The notes beneath the pieces are model-generated. The model ran no database searches. It was given only the letters and a program-made list of their open reading frames with translations, and was not told where the DNA came from. Source: Rhodocaloribacter litoris (GTDB lineage Bacteria > Bacteroidota > Rhodothermia > Rhodothermales > ISCAR-4553). From it: a stretch of 64,000 bases of DNA. The stretch is taken from positions 2,151,759-2,215,758 of the forward strand of contig NZ_CP076718.1 of assembly GCF_011682235.2 (NCBI RefSeq). The letters run 5' to 3'. The position numbers were made by a program, and so were the translations under genes. The number at the start of each line of letters is the position of its first letter. The first letter of the stretch is position 1. Positions 53,427 through 61,452 of the stretch are shown in pieces.

Positions 53427-54881
53427 CTACGCGGCCCGTTCACGTTGCCTGAGCAGCCCGAGCAGCTCGCGGGCGAGCCGCCAGATGTCGCCGGCGCCCA
53501 GGGTGAGCACGACGTCGCCGGGCCGGGCCAGTGCGGCCACGTAGGCGGGCATGTCCGCCTTCTCCGGCACCTCGTGCACGTCGCGGTGACCGAAGCGGCG
53601 CGCCAGCCCGGCGATGAGACGGCCCGAAACCCCCTCGATCGGCGCCTCGCGTGCCCCGTAGACGTCGAGCACCACCAGCACGTCGGCATCGAAGAAGGCG
53701 CGGGCGAAGTCCTCCGCAAAGTCCCGCGTACGGGAATAGAGATGCGGCTGAAAGACGGCCACGATGCGACGCCCCGGGAAGGCCCGGGCGGCCGCTCCGA
53801 GCGTGGCCCGCACCTCCGTCGGGTGGTGCGCGTAGTCGTCGATGACCAGGACGCCGGCGGCCTCGCCGAGCCGCTCGAAGCGGCGCTGCACGCCGGAGTA
53901 CTTCGCCAGCGCCGACCGGATCTTTTCGAACGGGATCTCGAGCTCGAGCCCCACGGCGACGGCCGCCAGCGCGTTCCGCACATTGAAAAGGCCCGGCACC
54001 TGCAGGGTGACCTCGCCGAGCGAGGTGGTGCCGGTCGTCACCTCGAAACGCATCGTGAGGCCGTCCTGCTCGACGTGCTCGGCCCGCACGTCGGCTTGGC
54101 GGCTCAGCCCGTAGGTGACCACGCGCCGGTCGATGCGTCCGACGATAGACTGCACGTTGGGATCATCCAGGCAGAGGATGGCGGCCCCGAAGAAGGGGAC
54201 GCTGTTGGCATACTGGATGAAGGCCTCCTTGAGATCGTCCAGGCCGTCGTAGATGTCGAGGTGCTCCGCCTCGATGTTCGTCACGACGGCGATCGAGGGC
54301 GTCAGGCGAAGGAACGTCCGGTCGTACTCGTCGGCTTCGAGCACGATGATGTCCCCCTCGCCTGCGACGGCGCTCGCGTCGAAGAAGGCCACCTTGCCGC
54401 CGACGATGATCGTGGGGTCGAAGCCGCCTTCACTCACGACGAGGCCCGTCATGGAGGTGGTCGTCGTCTTGCCGTGCGTGCCGGCGATGCCGATGCCGAA
54501 CTTCATCCGCATCAACTCGCCGAGCATCTCGGCCCGCCGGATGAGCGGGATGCCGCGCCGCTCGGCTTCGAGCGTCTCGGGGTTGCGCTTCGGATCGACG
54601 GCGGACGAGTGCACGACGACGCCGGCCTCGCCCACGTGCCCGGCGGCGTGCCCCTCGTAGACGACCGCCCCGAGGGCTTCGAGCCGATCGGTGACCTCGC
54701 TTTTCTTCAGGTCGGAGCCCGTCACCCGGTAGCCCCGGCTGAGCAGCACCTCGGCGATGGAGCTCATGCCGACGCCCCCGATGCCGACCATGTGCACATG
54801 CCGGATCCGCCCCAGGAAGGGCTGGCGTCGACGCGGCGCAGGGGCACCGCCGGTATGTTCGGACGGTCGGGTCATGGTCAT
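53427..54881 (-). CDS. murC: UDP-N-acetylmuramate--L-alanine ligase
   Basis: A 484-residue Mur ligase that adds L-alanine to UDP-MurNAc in the cytosol. It has the N-terminal UDP-binding VHMVGIGGVGMSSIAEVLL, ATP loop GIAGTHGKTTTTSM, the metal-binding glutamate in VLEADEYDRTFL, the histidine in EAEHLDIY and the C-terminal DDYAHHPTEV. ATG 54881 overlaps the murG stop (ATGA), indicating coupling; a second ATG two codons later is possible. It is followed by ftsQ. Confidence 0.98.
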   Translation of the reverse strand: MTMTRPSEHTGGAPAPRRRQPFLGRIRHVHMVGIGGVGMSSIAEVLLSRGYRVTGSDLKKSEVTDRLEALGAVVYEGHAAGHVGEAGVVVHSSAVDPKRNPETLEAERRGIPLIRRAEMLGELMRMKFGIGIAGTHGKTTTTSMTGLVVSEGGFDPTIIVGGKVAFFDASAVAGEGDIIVLEADEYDRTFLRLTPSIAVVTNIEAEHLDIYDGLDDLKEAFIQYANSVPFFGAAILCLDDPNVQSIVGRIDRRVVTYGLSRQADVRAEHVEQDGLTMRFEVTTGTTSLGEVTLQVPGLFNVRNALAAVAVGLELEIPFEKIRSALAKYSGVQRRFERLGEAAGVLVIDDYAHHPTEVRATLGAAARAFPGRRIVAVFQPHLYSRTRDFAEDFARAFFDADVLVVLDVYGAREAPIEGVSGRLIAGLARRFGHRDVHEVPEKADMPAYVAALARPGDVVLTLGAGDIWRLARELLGLLRQRERAA

Positions 54882-56008
54882 ACGGTCGTTGCGAGCCGGT
54901 ATCCGGCACGGGCGAGGACGGCGTGGGCGATGCGCTCGGCTGCATCCGGGCGGGCCTGCGCGCGCGCGGCGGCGGCCATGGCGGCCCGGCGTTCGGGATC
55001 CTGCAAGAGCCCCCGCACCGCCTCGACGAGGTCCGCCTCCAGACGGGCTTCGGGCAGGAGCACGGCGGCGCCGGCCCGCTCCATACTGCGTGCGTTTACG
55101 GTCTGGTGGTCCTCCGCCACATTGGGGGAGGGCACGAGGACGGCGGGCGTCCCGGTCACCATCAGTTCGCTGCACGTGATGGCCCCGGCCCGGCACAGCG
55201 CCACATCGGCCGCGGCGTAGGCCAGGTCCATCCGGTCGATGTACGGCACCAGGCGCAGGCGCGGGTGCGCGGGCACGCGAGCCTGCAACCGCTCGAAATA
55301 GCGGCTCCCCGTCTGCCAGATCACGAACACGTCCCCGGCATCGAGCAGGGCGGCCAGATGACGCTCCATCGCCGCGTTGAGCGCCTGGCTGCCGAGCGAC
55401 CCGCCGAAGACGAGCAGCACCGGCGCCCCGGCACCACCGGCCCCTTCCGGCAGCTCGAAATGGCGCCGGGCCTCGTGCGGGTCGGCCGTGCGTAACGCCG
55501 CCCGCGTCGGGTTGCCGCTGAGCACACATTTCCCGGGCGGGAACGCCTGTTGCGCCTCCGGGAACGCAATGTGGACCTCGGCCGCCCACCGGGCCAGCAG
55601 GCGGTTGGTCATCCCCGGATAGGCGTTTTGCTCCTGCAGCACGAGCGGCCGCCCGTGCAGGTGCGCCGCCAGCAGCACCGGCCCGGCCACGAAGCCGCCC
55701 GTCCCGACGACCACGTCCGGGTCGAACGCCTCGATGAGCCGCCGGCTCTGCACCAGCCCGCGCACCAGTTTGAAGGGAAAGACCAGGTTGGCCGGAGTGA
55801 GCCGGCGTTGTAGCCCGACCACCGTGATCGGATGGATCGGGTAACCGGCCCGCGGCACCGCGTCCCACTCCATGCGCGTCTCCGTCCCGGCAAAGGCGAT
55901 CGCGGCCTCGGGCACCAGCCGCCGCACGGCGTCGGCAACGGCGATGGCCGGGTACACGTGCCCCCCGGTTCCCCCCCCTGCAAACAATATCCTCGGCGCA
56001 CGCTCCAT
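54878..56008 (-). CDS. murG: UDP-N-acetylglucosamine--lipid I GlcNAc transferase
   Basis: A 376-residue GT-B enzyme that turns lipid I into lipid II on the inner face of the membrane. It has the G-loop FAGGGTGGHVYPAIAVAD, GGFVAGPVLLAAH, LQEQNAYPGMTNRLLAR, the second G-loop FGGSLGSQALN, and the acceptor/donor signature CRAGAITCSELM with PSPNVAEDHQTVNA. ATG 56008 is the family start; the frame is open upstream but non-homologous. It lies between ftsW and murC. Confidence 0.98.
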   Translation of the reverse strand: MERAPRILFAGGGTGGHVYPAIAVADAVRRLVPEAAIAFAGTETRMEWDAVPRAGYPIHPITVVGLQRRLTPANLVFPFKLVRGLVQSRRLIEAFDPDVVVGTGGFVAGPVLLAAHLHGRPLVLQEQNAYPGMTNRLLARWAAEVHIAFPEAQQAFPPGKCVLSGNPTRAALRTADPHEARRHFELPEGAGGAGAPVLLVFGGSLGSQALNAAMERHLAALLDAGDVFVIWQTGSRYFERLQARVPAHPRLRLVPYIDRMDLAYAAADVALCRAGAITCSELMVTGTPAVLVPSPNVAEDHQTVNARSMERAGAAVLLPEARLEADLVEAVRGLLQDPERRAAMAAAARAQARPDAAERIAHAVLARAGYRLATTV

Positions 56009-56108
56009 CGATGGTGGATCAGGGATTGCGGGTGAAAGATGGAAGATTGTGGATTCGAAGCCGGGTCGACACAACACGCACCGCCCTGCCGGGCTTTCCG
56101 CGGAACGT

Positions 56109-57254
56109 TCAGGGCGCTCCCGGGCCGGTTGCCTGGCGGGAGATGTTCAGCAGGATGCCCACCATCACCCCGTTGGCCACCATCGAGGTGCCACCGTAGG
56201 AGACGAACGGCATCGGCAGGCCGGTCACGGGCAACAGGCCCGCCGCCACGCCGGCATGGATGAACCCGTAGAGCGCGAGCATGGTGACCAGCCCGGTGCC
56301 GAGCAACAGCCCCAGCGGATCGGGGGCATGCCGGGCGATGCGCAGGAAACCGCGAAACAGCAGGAGCACGAACACCGCCAGCAGCGCCAGGGCCCCCAGA
56401 ATCCCGTATTCCTCGGCGATGATGGCGAAGATGAAGTCGTTGTAGGGCGCCGGCAGGAAGTCACGCTGGATGCTCTTGCCCGGCCCCACGCCGGTGAGCC
56501 CGCCCATGGCGAAGGCGATGCGTGCCTGCCGGGCCTGGTACCCTTCGTCCTGGCTGGAGAAGACCGCCTCCGCGTCCGTGTGCGGAAAGAGTTTCACGCC
56601 CACGTAGGCTTCCAGGCGCTCGGCCCGCTCCGGCGAGGCCAGCAGCAGCAGGTACGCCGCCACGACGCCCAGGGCCACCACGCCGCTCAGGTGCAGCACC
56701 CGCACCCGCCCGACGAAACACATCAGCATCACCGAGACGAGCACTACCGCCGCCGTCGAGAGATCTTCGAGCCCGATCAACCCGACGACGGCGCCGGTCC
56801 AGAGGCAAAGCGGCACGAAGGCCCGTTTGAAGTCGCCGATGTAGCCCTGCTTCTTCGCCAGCAGGAAGGCCACGTGCAGCAGGAGCGCCACGCGGGCCAG
56901 GTCGGAGGGTTGAAAGCCGAAGACCCAGCGCGAGGCGCCCCCGGAAGCATCCCCGACCACGAGCACGGCCAGCAGCAGCGCCAGGGCCGCCACCACCCCG
57001 ATCCGGGCCTTGCGGGCCAGTTGCCGGTAGTCGACCAGGCTGAACAGCCCCACCATCCCGAGTGCCAGCGCCAGCCGCCCCACGTGCCGCAACAGAAACC
57101 GTTCGGTGTCCCCGCCGGCTTTGGTCTCGGCCAGGAAGGAGACGGCGCTGTAGACGGCCACCACCCCCACGGCACCGAGCGCCAGCACGGCCCAGACGAC
57201 GTACTTGTCCGCCGGCGCCCGGCTCAGGAGTTTCATTTGCTTGAGCATGTTCAC
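56109..57254 (-). CDS. ftsW: Peptidoglycan glycosyltransferase FtsW
   Basis: A 381-residue SEDS-family polymerase with about ten membrane helices. Conserved features are WVFGFQPSDLARVALLLHVAF, a large extracytoplasmic loop with YQARQARIAFAMGGLTGVGPG, NDFIFAIIAEEYGILG and the C-terminal LPMPFVSYGGTSMVANG. With its partner FtsI it makes septal peptidoglycan. A GTG at 57254 overlaps the murD stop (GTGA); ATG 57248 two codons later is the alternative. Confidence 0.97.
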   Translation of the reverse strand: MNMLKQMKLLSRAPADKYVVWAVLALGAVGVVAVYSAVSFLAETKAGGDTERFLLRHVGRLALALGMVGLFSLVDYRQLARKARIGVVAALALLLAVLVVGDASGGASRWVFGFQPSDLARVALLLHVAFLLAKKQGYIGDFKRAFVPLCLWTGAVVGLIGLEDLSTAAVVLVSVMLMCFVGRVRVLHLSGVVALGVVAAYLLLLASPERAERLEAYVGVKLFPHTDAEAVFSSQDEGYQARQARIAFAMGGLTGVGPGKSIQRDFLPAPYNDFIFAIIAEEYGILGALALLAVFVLLLFRGFLRIARHAPDPLGLLLGTGLVTMLALYGFIHAGVAAGLLPVTGLPMPFVSYGGTSMVANGVMVGILLNISRQATGPGAP

Positions 57255-58615
57255 AGGCTGGCTACCAGGCGTTTGAACGTGTCGCCCCGGTCTTCATAGT
57301 TCTGAAACATGTCGAACGAGGCACAGGCAGGGCTCAGCAGCACGATGTCGCCGGGCTGGGCGAAGACGCGGGCACACCGGATGGCATCCTCCATCGAGCG
57401 GGCCGCCATGCTGTGCGCAACGCACGGCCCCAGCTCGTGCAGCACCTTGTCGGCGCTCTCGCCGATGGCGATCAGGGCCCGCACTTTCTGCCGGACCAGC
57501 GGCTTCAGCGGGGTGTAGTCGTTGCCCTTGTCCCGTCCCCCGGCAATCAGCACGATCGGTTCGTCGAAGCTCTCGAGGGCATACCAGACGGAGTTCACGT
57601 TGGTGGCCTTGGAGTCGTTGACGTAGCGCACCCCGTCCACCTCGCGGACGAACTCGAGCCGGTGAGGAACGCCCTCGAAACTGGCCAGGCTCTCGCGCAC
57701 CACCTCGTTGCGGACCTCCATCACCCGTGCGGCCACGGCCGCCGCCAGCGAGTTGTACAGGTTGTGTCGACCCCGAAGGGCCAGTTGTTCGGCTTGCATG
57801 AGGACCTCCTCGTGTGATGATATCCGAAGCACGAGCGCGCCGTCGCGGACGAACGCCCCGGCCTCGACTTCTTTCTCCAGGCTGAAGGCCAGCGCACGAA
57901 ACGCCCGTTTCCTGCGCTCCAGGCCCACATAATCGCGGATCACCTCGTCGTCGTCGTTGTAGACGAGCACGTCGTCCCCGCGCTGGTTGGAAAAAATGCG
58001 GCACTTGCTGTAGGCATAGGCGCTGAAGTCGTTGCCATACCGGTCCAGGTGATCCGGGGTGATGTTCAGCAGCACGCTGACGCGGGGCCGGAACGTGGCC
58101 ACGTGGTCGAGCTGGAAGCTGGAGACCTCCAGCACCACCACGTCGCGGGGCGTCGTGTCGAGCACGTAGTCCGAGAACGGGAAGCCGATGTTGCCGGCCA
58201 CGATCGTACGCCGCCCGGCTGTGCGAAAGACGTGGCCGAGCAGGCTGGTGGTGGTCGTCTTCCCGTTCGAACCGGTGATGGCCACGATCGGCGCCCGGCA
58301 GAACCAGGAGGCCACCTCGATCTCGGAGAAGACCGGCAACCCGCCTCGCAGCGCCTGCTGCACCAGGTTGATCGTCGAAGGCACCCCCGGGCTGATGACG
58401 ATGAAGTCGGCCGCGAGCGCACGCGTCGTGTGCCCCCCGAATTCGTACGTCGCGCCGATGGCTTCCAGCGCCGCCTGCAACCCGGCCGGCGCCTCCCCCT
58501 GCTCGGTCAAAAAGACCCGCGCACCGGCTTTCACCAGCAACCGTGACACGGCCAGGCCGCTGCGGCCCCCGCCGATCACCGTCACCGCCTTCCCCTGAAT
58601 TTCTTCCGGACGCAT
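57251..58615 (-). CDS. murD: UDP-N-acetylmuramoylalanine--D-glutamate ligase
   Basis: A 454-residue Mur ligase that adds D-glutamate. Motifs are GGGRSGLAVSRLLVKAG at the N-terminus, SPGVPSTINLVQQA, the ATP loop AITGSNGKTTTTSLLGH, VLEVSSFQLDHVATFRP, LNITPDHLDRYG and VNDSKATNVNSVWYAL, ending LLSPACASFDMFQNYEDRG. All expected catalytic stretches are present. It lies between mraY (23 bases upstream) and ftsW (overlapping). Confidence 0.98.
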   Translation of the reverse strand: MRPEEIQGKAVTVIGGGRSGLAVSRLLVKAGARVFLTEQGEAPAGLQAALEAIGATYEFGGHTTRALAADFIVISPGVPSTINLVQQALRGGLPVFSEIEVASWFCRAPIVAITGSNGKTTTTSLLGHVFRTAGRRTIVAGNIGFPFSDYVLDTTPRDVVVLEVSSFQLDHVATFRPRVSVLLNITPDHLDRYGNDFSAYAYSKCRIFSNQRGDDVLVYNDDDEVIRDYVGLERRKRAFRALAFSLEKEVEAGAFVRDGALVLRISSHEEVLMQAEQLALRGRHNLYNSLAAAVAARVMEVRNEVVRESLASFEGVPHRLEFVREVDGVRYVNDSKATNVNSVWYALESFDEPIVLIAGGRDKGNDYTPLKPLVRQKVRALIAIGESADKVLHELGPCVAHSMAARSMEDAIRCARVFAQPGDIVLLSPACASFDMFQNYEDRGDTFKRLVASL

Positions 58616-58638
58616 TGCCTGCAGGCCCCCCGGGCCGG

Positions 58639-59799
58639 TTAACGAATCCGCAGCACCAGCAACGTGGCGATGACCGTGACGATGGTGATGATCCAGAACC
58701 GCACCACGATCTTCGCCTCGTGCGTACCCTTTACCTCAAAATGATGGTGAAGCGGGGCCATGCGAAAGACGCGCCGGCCCACGCCGTACCGGCGTTTCGT
58801 GTACTTGAAGTAGCCCGTCTGCACGATCACCGAGATCGCCTCCAGGAAGAAGATGGCGCACAGCAACGGCAGCAGCAGCTCCTTCTTGATCATGAGCGTC
58901 AACGTGCCGACGGCCGCCCCGAGCGCCAGCGACCCGGTGTCGCCCATGAAGACCGTAGCCGGATAGCTGTTGAACCAGAGAAAGCCGAGGCAGGCCGCCG
59001 CCAGCGCCGCCCCGAAGACGGTCAGCTCGCCGGCCCCGGGCAGGAACATCTCGTTGAGAAAATCTGCAAAGACGGCGTTGCCGGCGATATAGCAGAGCAC
59101 CGTCAGCCCGAGTGCCACGATGGCCGTCACACCGGCTGCCAGCCCGTCGAGCCCGTCGGTCAGGTTGACCGCGTTCGAGAGGGCCGTGATGATGAAGACG
59201 ACCACGGGGATGTAGACGAGCCAGCCCAGATCCAGCCCGCCGTCGAAGAACCGCGCGAGGAAGTTGTAGTCGAGCGCCTCTTCCTTGACGAAGGGCAGGT
59301 AGGTGATGGTGTTGAAGCCGGCAAACTGCGGGTGGAAGTAGAGCACGGCGCCCACGAGCAGCCCCAGGCTCACCTGCCCGGTGAGCTTGATGCGAGCCGG
59401 CAACCCGCTCTTGTTTTGCCGGACAACCTTGATGTAATCGTCGGCAAAGCCGAAGGCCCCCATCCAGGCCGTCGCCGCCACGATGAGCCATACGTACACC
59501 TCGGCGAGGGCGCCCCAGAGCAGGGTGGCCCCCAGCACGGCCAGCAGGATGATGACGCCGCCCATCGTGGGGGTACCGCGCTTGTGCGAATGGTCGATGG
59601 CGCCGGCCTGCGGGCCCTCACGCACCCGTTCCCCCACCTGCTTCCGGCTCAGCCAGTTGATGATGCTTCGCCCCGCGAAAAGCGCAATGACGAGCGCCGT
59701 GATGGCGGCCAGCGCTGCCCGCACCGTGATGAACTGGAAGACCTGAAAGCCGGGTGGCTCGTAGGTGCGCTCCAGATATGTCAGCAGGTAATACAGCAT
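58639..59799 (-). CDS. mraY: Phospho-N-acetylmuramoyl-pentapeptide transferase
   Basis: A 386-residue integral membrane enzyme that makes lipid I from UDP-MurNAc-pentapeptide and undecaprenyl phosphate. It has ten or so membrane helices and the family motifs HKRGTPTMGG, FGFADDYIKV (DDxxK), NAVNLTDGLDGLAAG (the catalytic NxxNxxDGxDGL region), FMGDTGSLALG and the late MAPLHHHFEV. It lies between murE and murD; the 104-base gap to murE, where murF usually sits, contains no gene. Confidence 0.98.
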   Translation of the reverse strand: MLYYLLTYLERTYEPPGFQVFQFITVRAALAAITALVIALFAGRSIINWLSRKQVGERVREGPQAGAIDHSHKRGTPTMGGVIILLAVLGATLLWGALAEVYVWLIVAATAWMGAFGFADDYIKVVRQNKSGLPARIKLTGQVSLGLLVGAVLYFHPQFAGFNTITYLPFVKEEALDYNFLARFFDGGLDLGWLVYIPVVVFIITALSNAVNLTDGLDGLAAGVTAIVALGLTVLCYIAGNAVFADFLNEMFLPGAGELTVFGAALAAACLGFLWFNSYPATVFMGDTGSLALGAAVGTLTLMIKKELLLPLLCAIFFLEAISVIVQTGYFKYTKRRYGVGRRVFRMAPLHHHFEVKGTHEAKIVVRFWIITIVTVIATLLVLRIR

Positions 59800-59903
59800 C
59801 TAGAATGGTTGACAATGACCGACTTGCTCATTTGGAAACTTCAAACGCCGGCACCCTCCTCCCCCCACACCCATACACCCACACACCCACACACCATGTA
59901 CCG

Positions 59904-61415
59904 CTATCCTCCTTCCCGGAGTCCCCGGTCGGCGAAGCTGCGCCGGGCCTCCTCGCGGTCGTCGAACGGAAGCTTTTCCGTTCCGATGATCTGGTACGTC
60001 TCATGCCCCTTGCCGGCGATGAGCACCACGTCGCCGGGGGCGGCGCGAGCGGCCGCCTGGCGGATGGCCTCACGCCGGTCCACGATCCACAGCGCCTCGG
60101 TGGGCCGGTCCATCCCCCGGCGGATGTCGTTCAGGATCTTCTCCGGGTCCTCGGTGCGCGGGTTGTCGCTCGTGACGATGACACGGTCGGCATACCGTTC
60201 GGCGATGGCCCCCATGAGACGGCGCTTGTCCGGGTCGCGGTCGCCCCCGCAACCGAAGACGCACCACAGCGTGGCCGCAGGTGACTTCGTGACGCGGATC
60301 GTCTTGAGCACGTTCTCGAGGGCGTCCGGTGTGTGGGCATAGTCGACGATGACGGTGGTACCGTCGGCGAAGCGGAGCTGCTCGAAGCGGCCGGGCACCG
60401 GCGGGGCCGTCGCCAGCGCGTCGAGCACCGCCGCGGGCGGCAGGCCCAGGGCACGCCCGGCCCCGTAGGCCGCCGCCAGGTTGTAGGCGTTGAACAGCCC
60501 GACCAGGCGAAACCGGCGCTCCTGGCCGTCGATGCGCAGGTGCAGCCCGCCGATGCGGTTCGCCAGCACTTCGAGGCGGAGGTCGGCCTCCGGCGACTGG
60601 CCGTAGGAGAGGACCTGCGCCGCCGTGCCGGCGACGATCCGCGCACCGGCCGGATCGTCCCGGTTGTAGAGCGCCGTCGCGTGGGCTCCGAGGCGGTCGA
60701 ACAGTTTCTTCTTCGCGGCGAAATAGGCCTCAAAGGTGCGATGGTAGTCCAGATGATCCCGCGTGAGGTTGGTGAAGATCGCCACGTCGTAGTCGATGGC
60801 CCGGACGCGCTCCTGGTCGAGGGCGTGCGACGAGACCTCCATGACGCAGGCCGCGCAGCCGGCATCGACCATCCGGCGCAGCATCCGCTGCAGTTCGAGG
60901 GCGTCCGGGGTCGTGTGGGTGGCTTCCTGCCGGGTCCCCCCGAGGTCATAGGTCACGGTGCCGATCAGACCGGCCCGCAGGCCCTGCGCCGCCAGCACGT
61001 GGTGCACCAGGTAGGCGGTGGTCGTCTTGCCGTTGGTGCCGGTGATCCCGGTCATCTTCAGCGCCCGCGAGGGGTCGCCGAAGAAGGCGGCGGCCAGTTC
61101 GGCCAGGGCGGCCCGGCTGTCGTGCACCTGTAGCCAGGCGATGCCGGCGGCGCGTTGTTCACGGCGCGCATACGCCGCCACGTCCGCCGGCATCGCCTCG
61201 CATACGATGGCGATCGCTCCGTTTTGAACAGCCTTGTCAATGAACAGGTGACCGTCGGCCTTCTCCCCGCGCACGGCGACGAAGAGGCCTCCCGGCCCGA
61301 CCTTGCGGCTGTCGTGGGCCAGGTGGTCAATGCGAATATTTTCCAGGCCTCCCCTTTTCTTCCGGAGCAGGCCGGCCTCGACGAGCCGCTCGTACAGTTT
61401 TCTCAGGGCGATCAT
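59904..61415 (-). CDS. murE: UDP-N-acetylmuramoyl-tripeptide synthetase (meso-diaminopimelate-adding)
   Basis: A 503-residue Mur ligase that adds the third stem residue. It shows ITGTNGKTTTAYLVHH (ATP loop), GGTRQEATHTTPDALELQ, MEVSSHALDQERV, FTNLTRDHLDYH and IVDYAHTPDALENVL. The specificity loop SDNPRTEDP carries the DNPR motif of meso-diaminopimelate ligases, so the peptidoglycan should be DAP-type. AAGGAG is seven bases before ATG 61415. It lies 37 bases after ftsI. Confidence 0.97.
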   Translation of the reverse strand: MIALRKLYERLVEAGLLRKKRGGLENIRIDHLAHDSRKVGPGGLFVAVRGEKADGHLFIDKAVQNGAIAIVCEAMPADVAAYARREQRAAGIAWLQVHDSRAALAELAAAFFGDPSRALKMTGITGTNGKTTTAYLVHHVLAAQGLRAGLIGTVTYDLGGTRQEATHTTPDALELQRMLRRMVDAGCAACVMEVSSHALDQERVRAIDYDVAIFTNLTRDHLDYHRTFEAYFAAKKKLFDRLGAHATALYNRDDPAGARIVAGTAAQVLSYGQSPEADLRLEVLANRIGGLHLRIDGQERRFRLVGLFNAYNLAAAYGAGRALGLPPAAVLDALATAPPVPGRFEQLRFADGTTVIVDYAHTPDALENVLKTIRVTKSPAATLWCVFGCGGDRDPDKRRLMGAIAERYADRVIVTSDNPRTEDPEKILNDIRRGMDRPTEALWIVDRREAIRQAAARAAPGDVVLIAGKGHETYQIIGTEKLPFDDREEARRSFADRGLREGG

Positions 61416-61452
61416 CCTGTCTCCTTCCCCGGTGGTTCGGAAGCGCGGCGGG

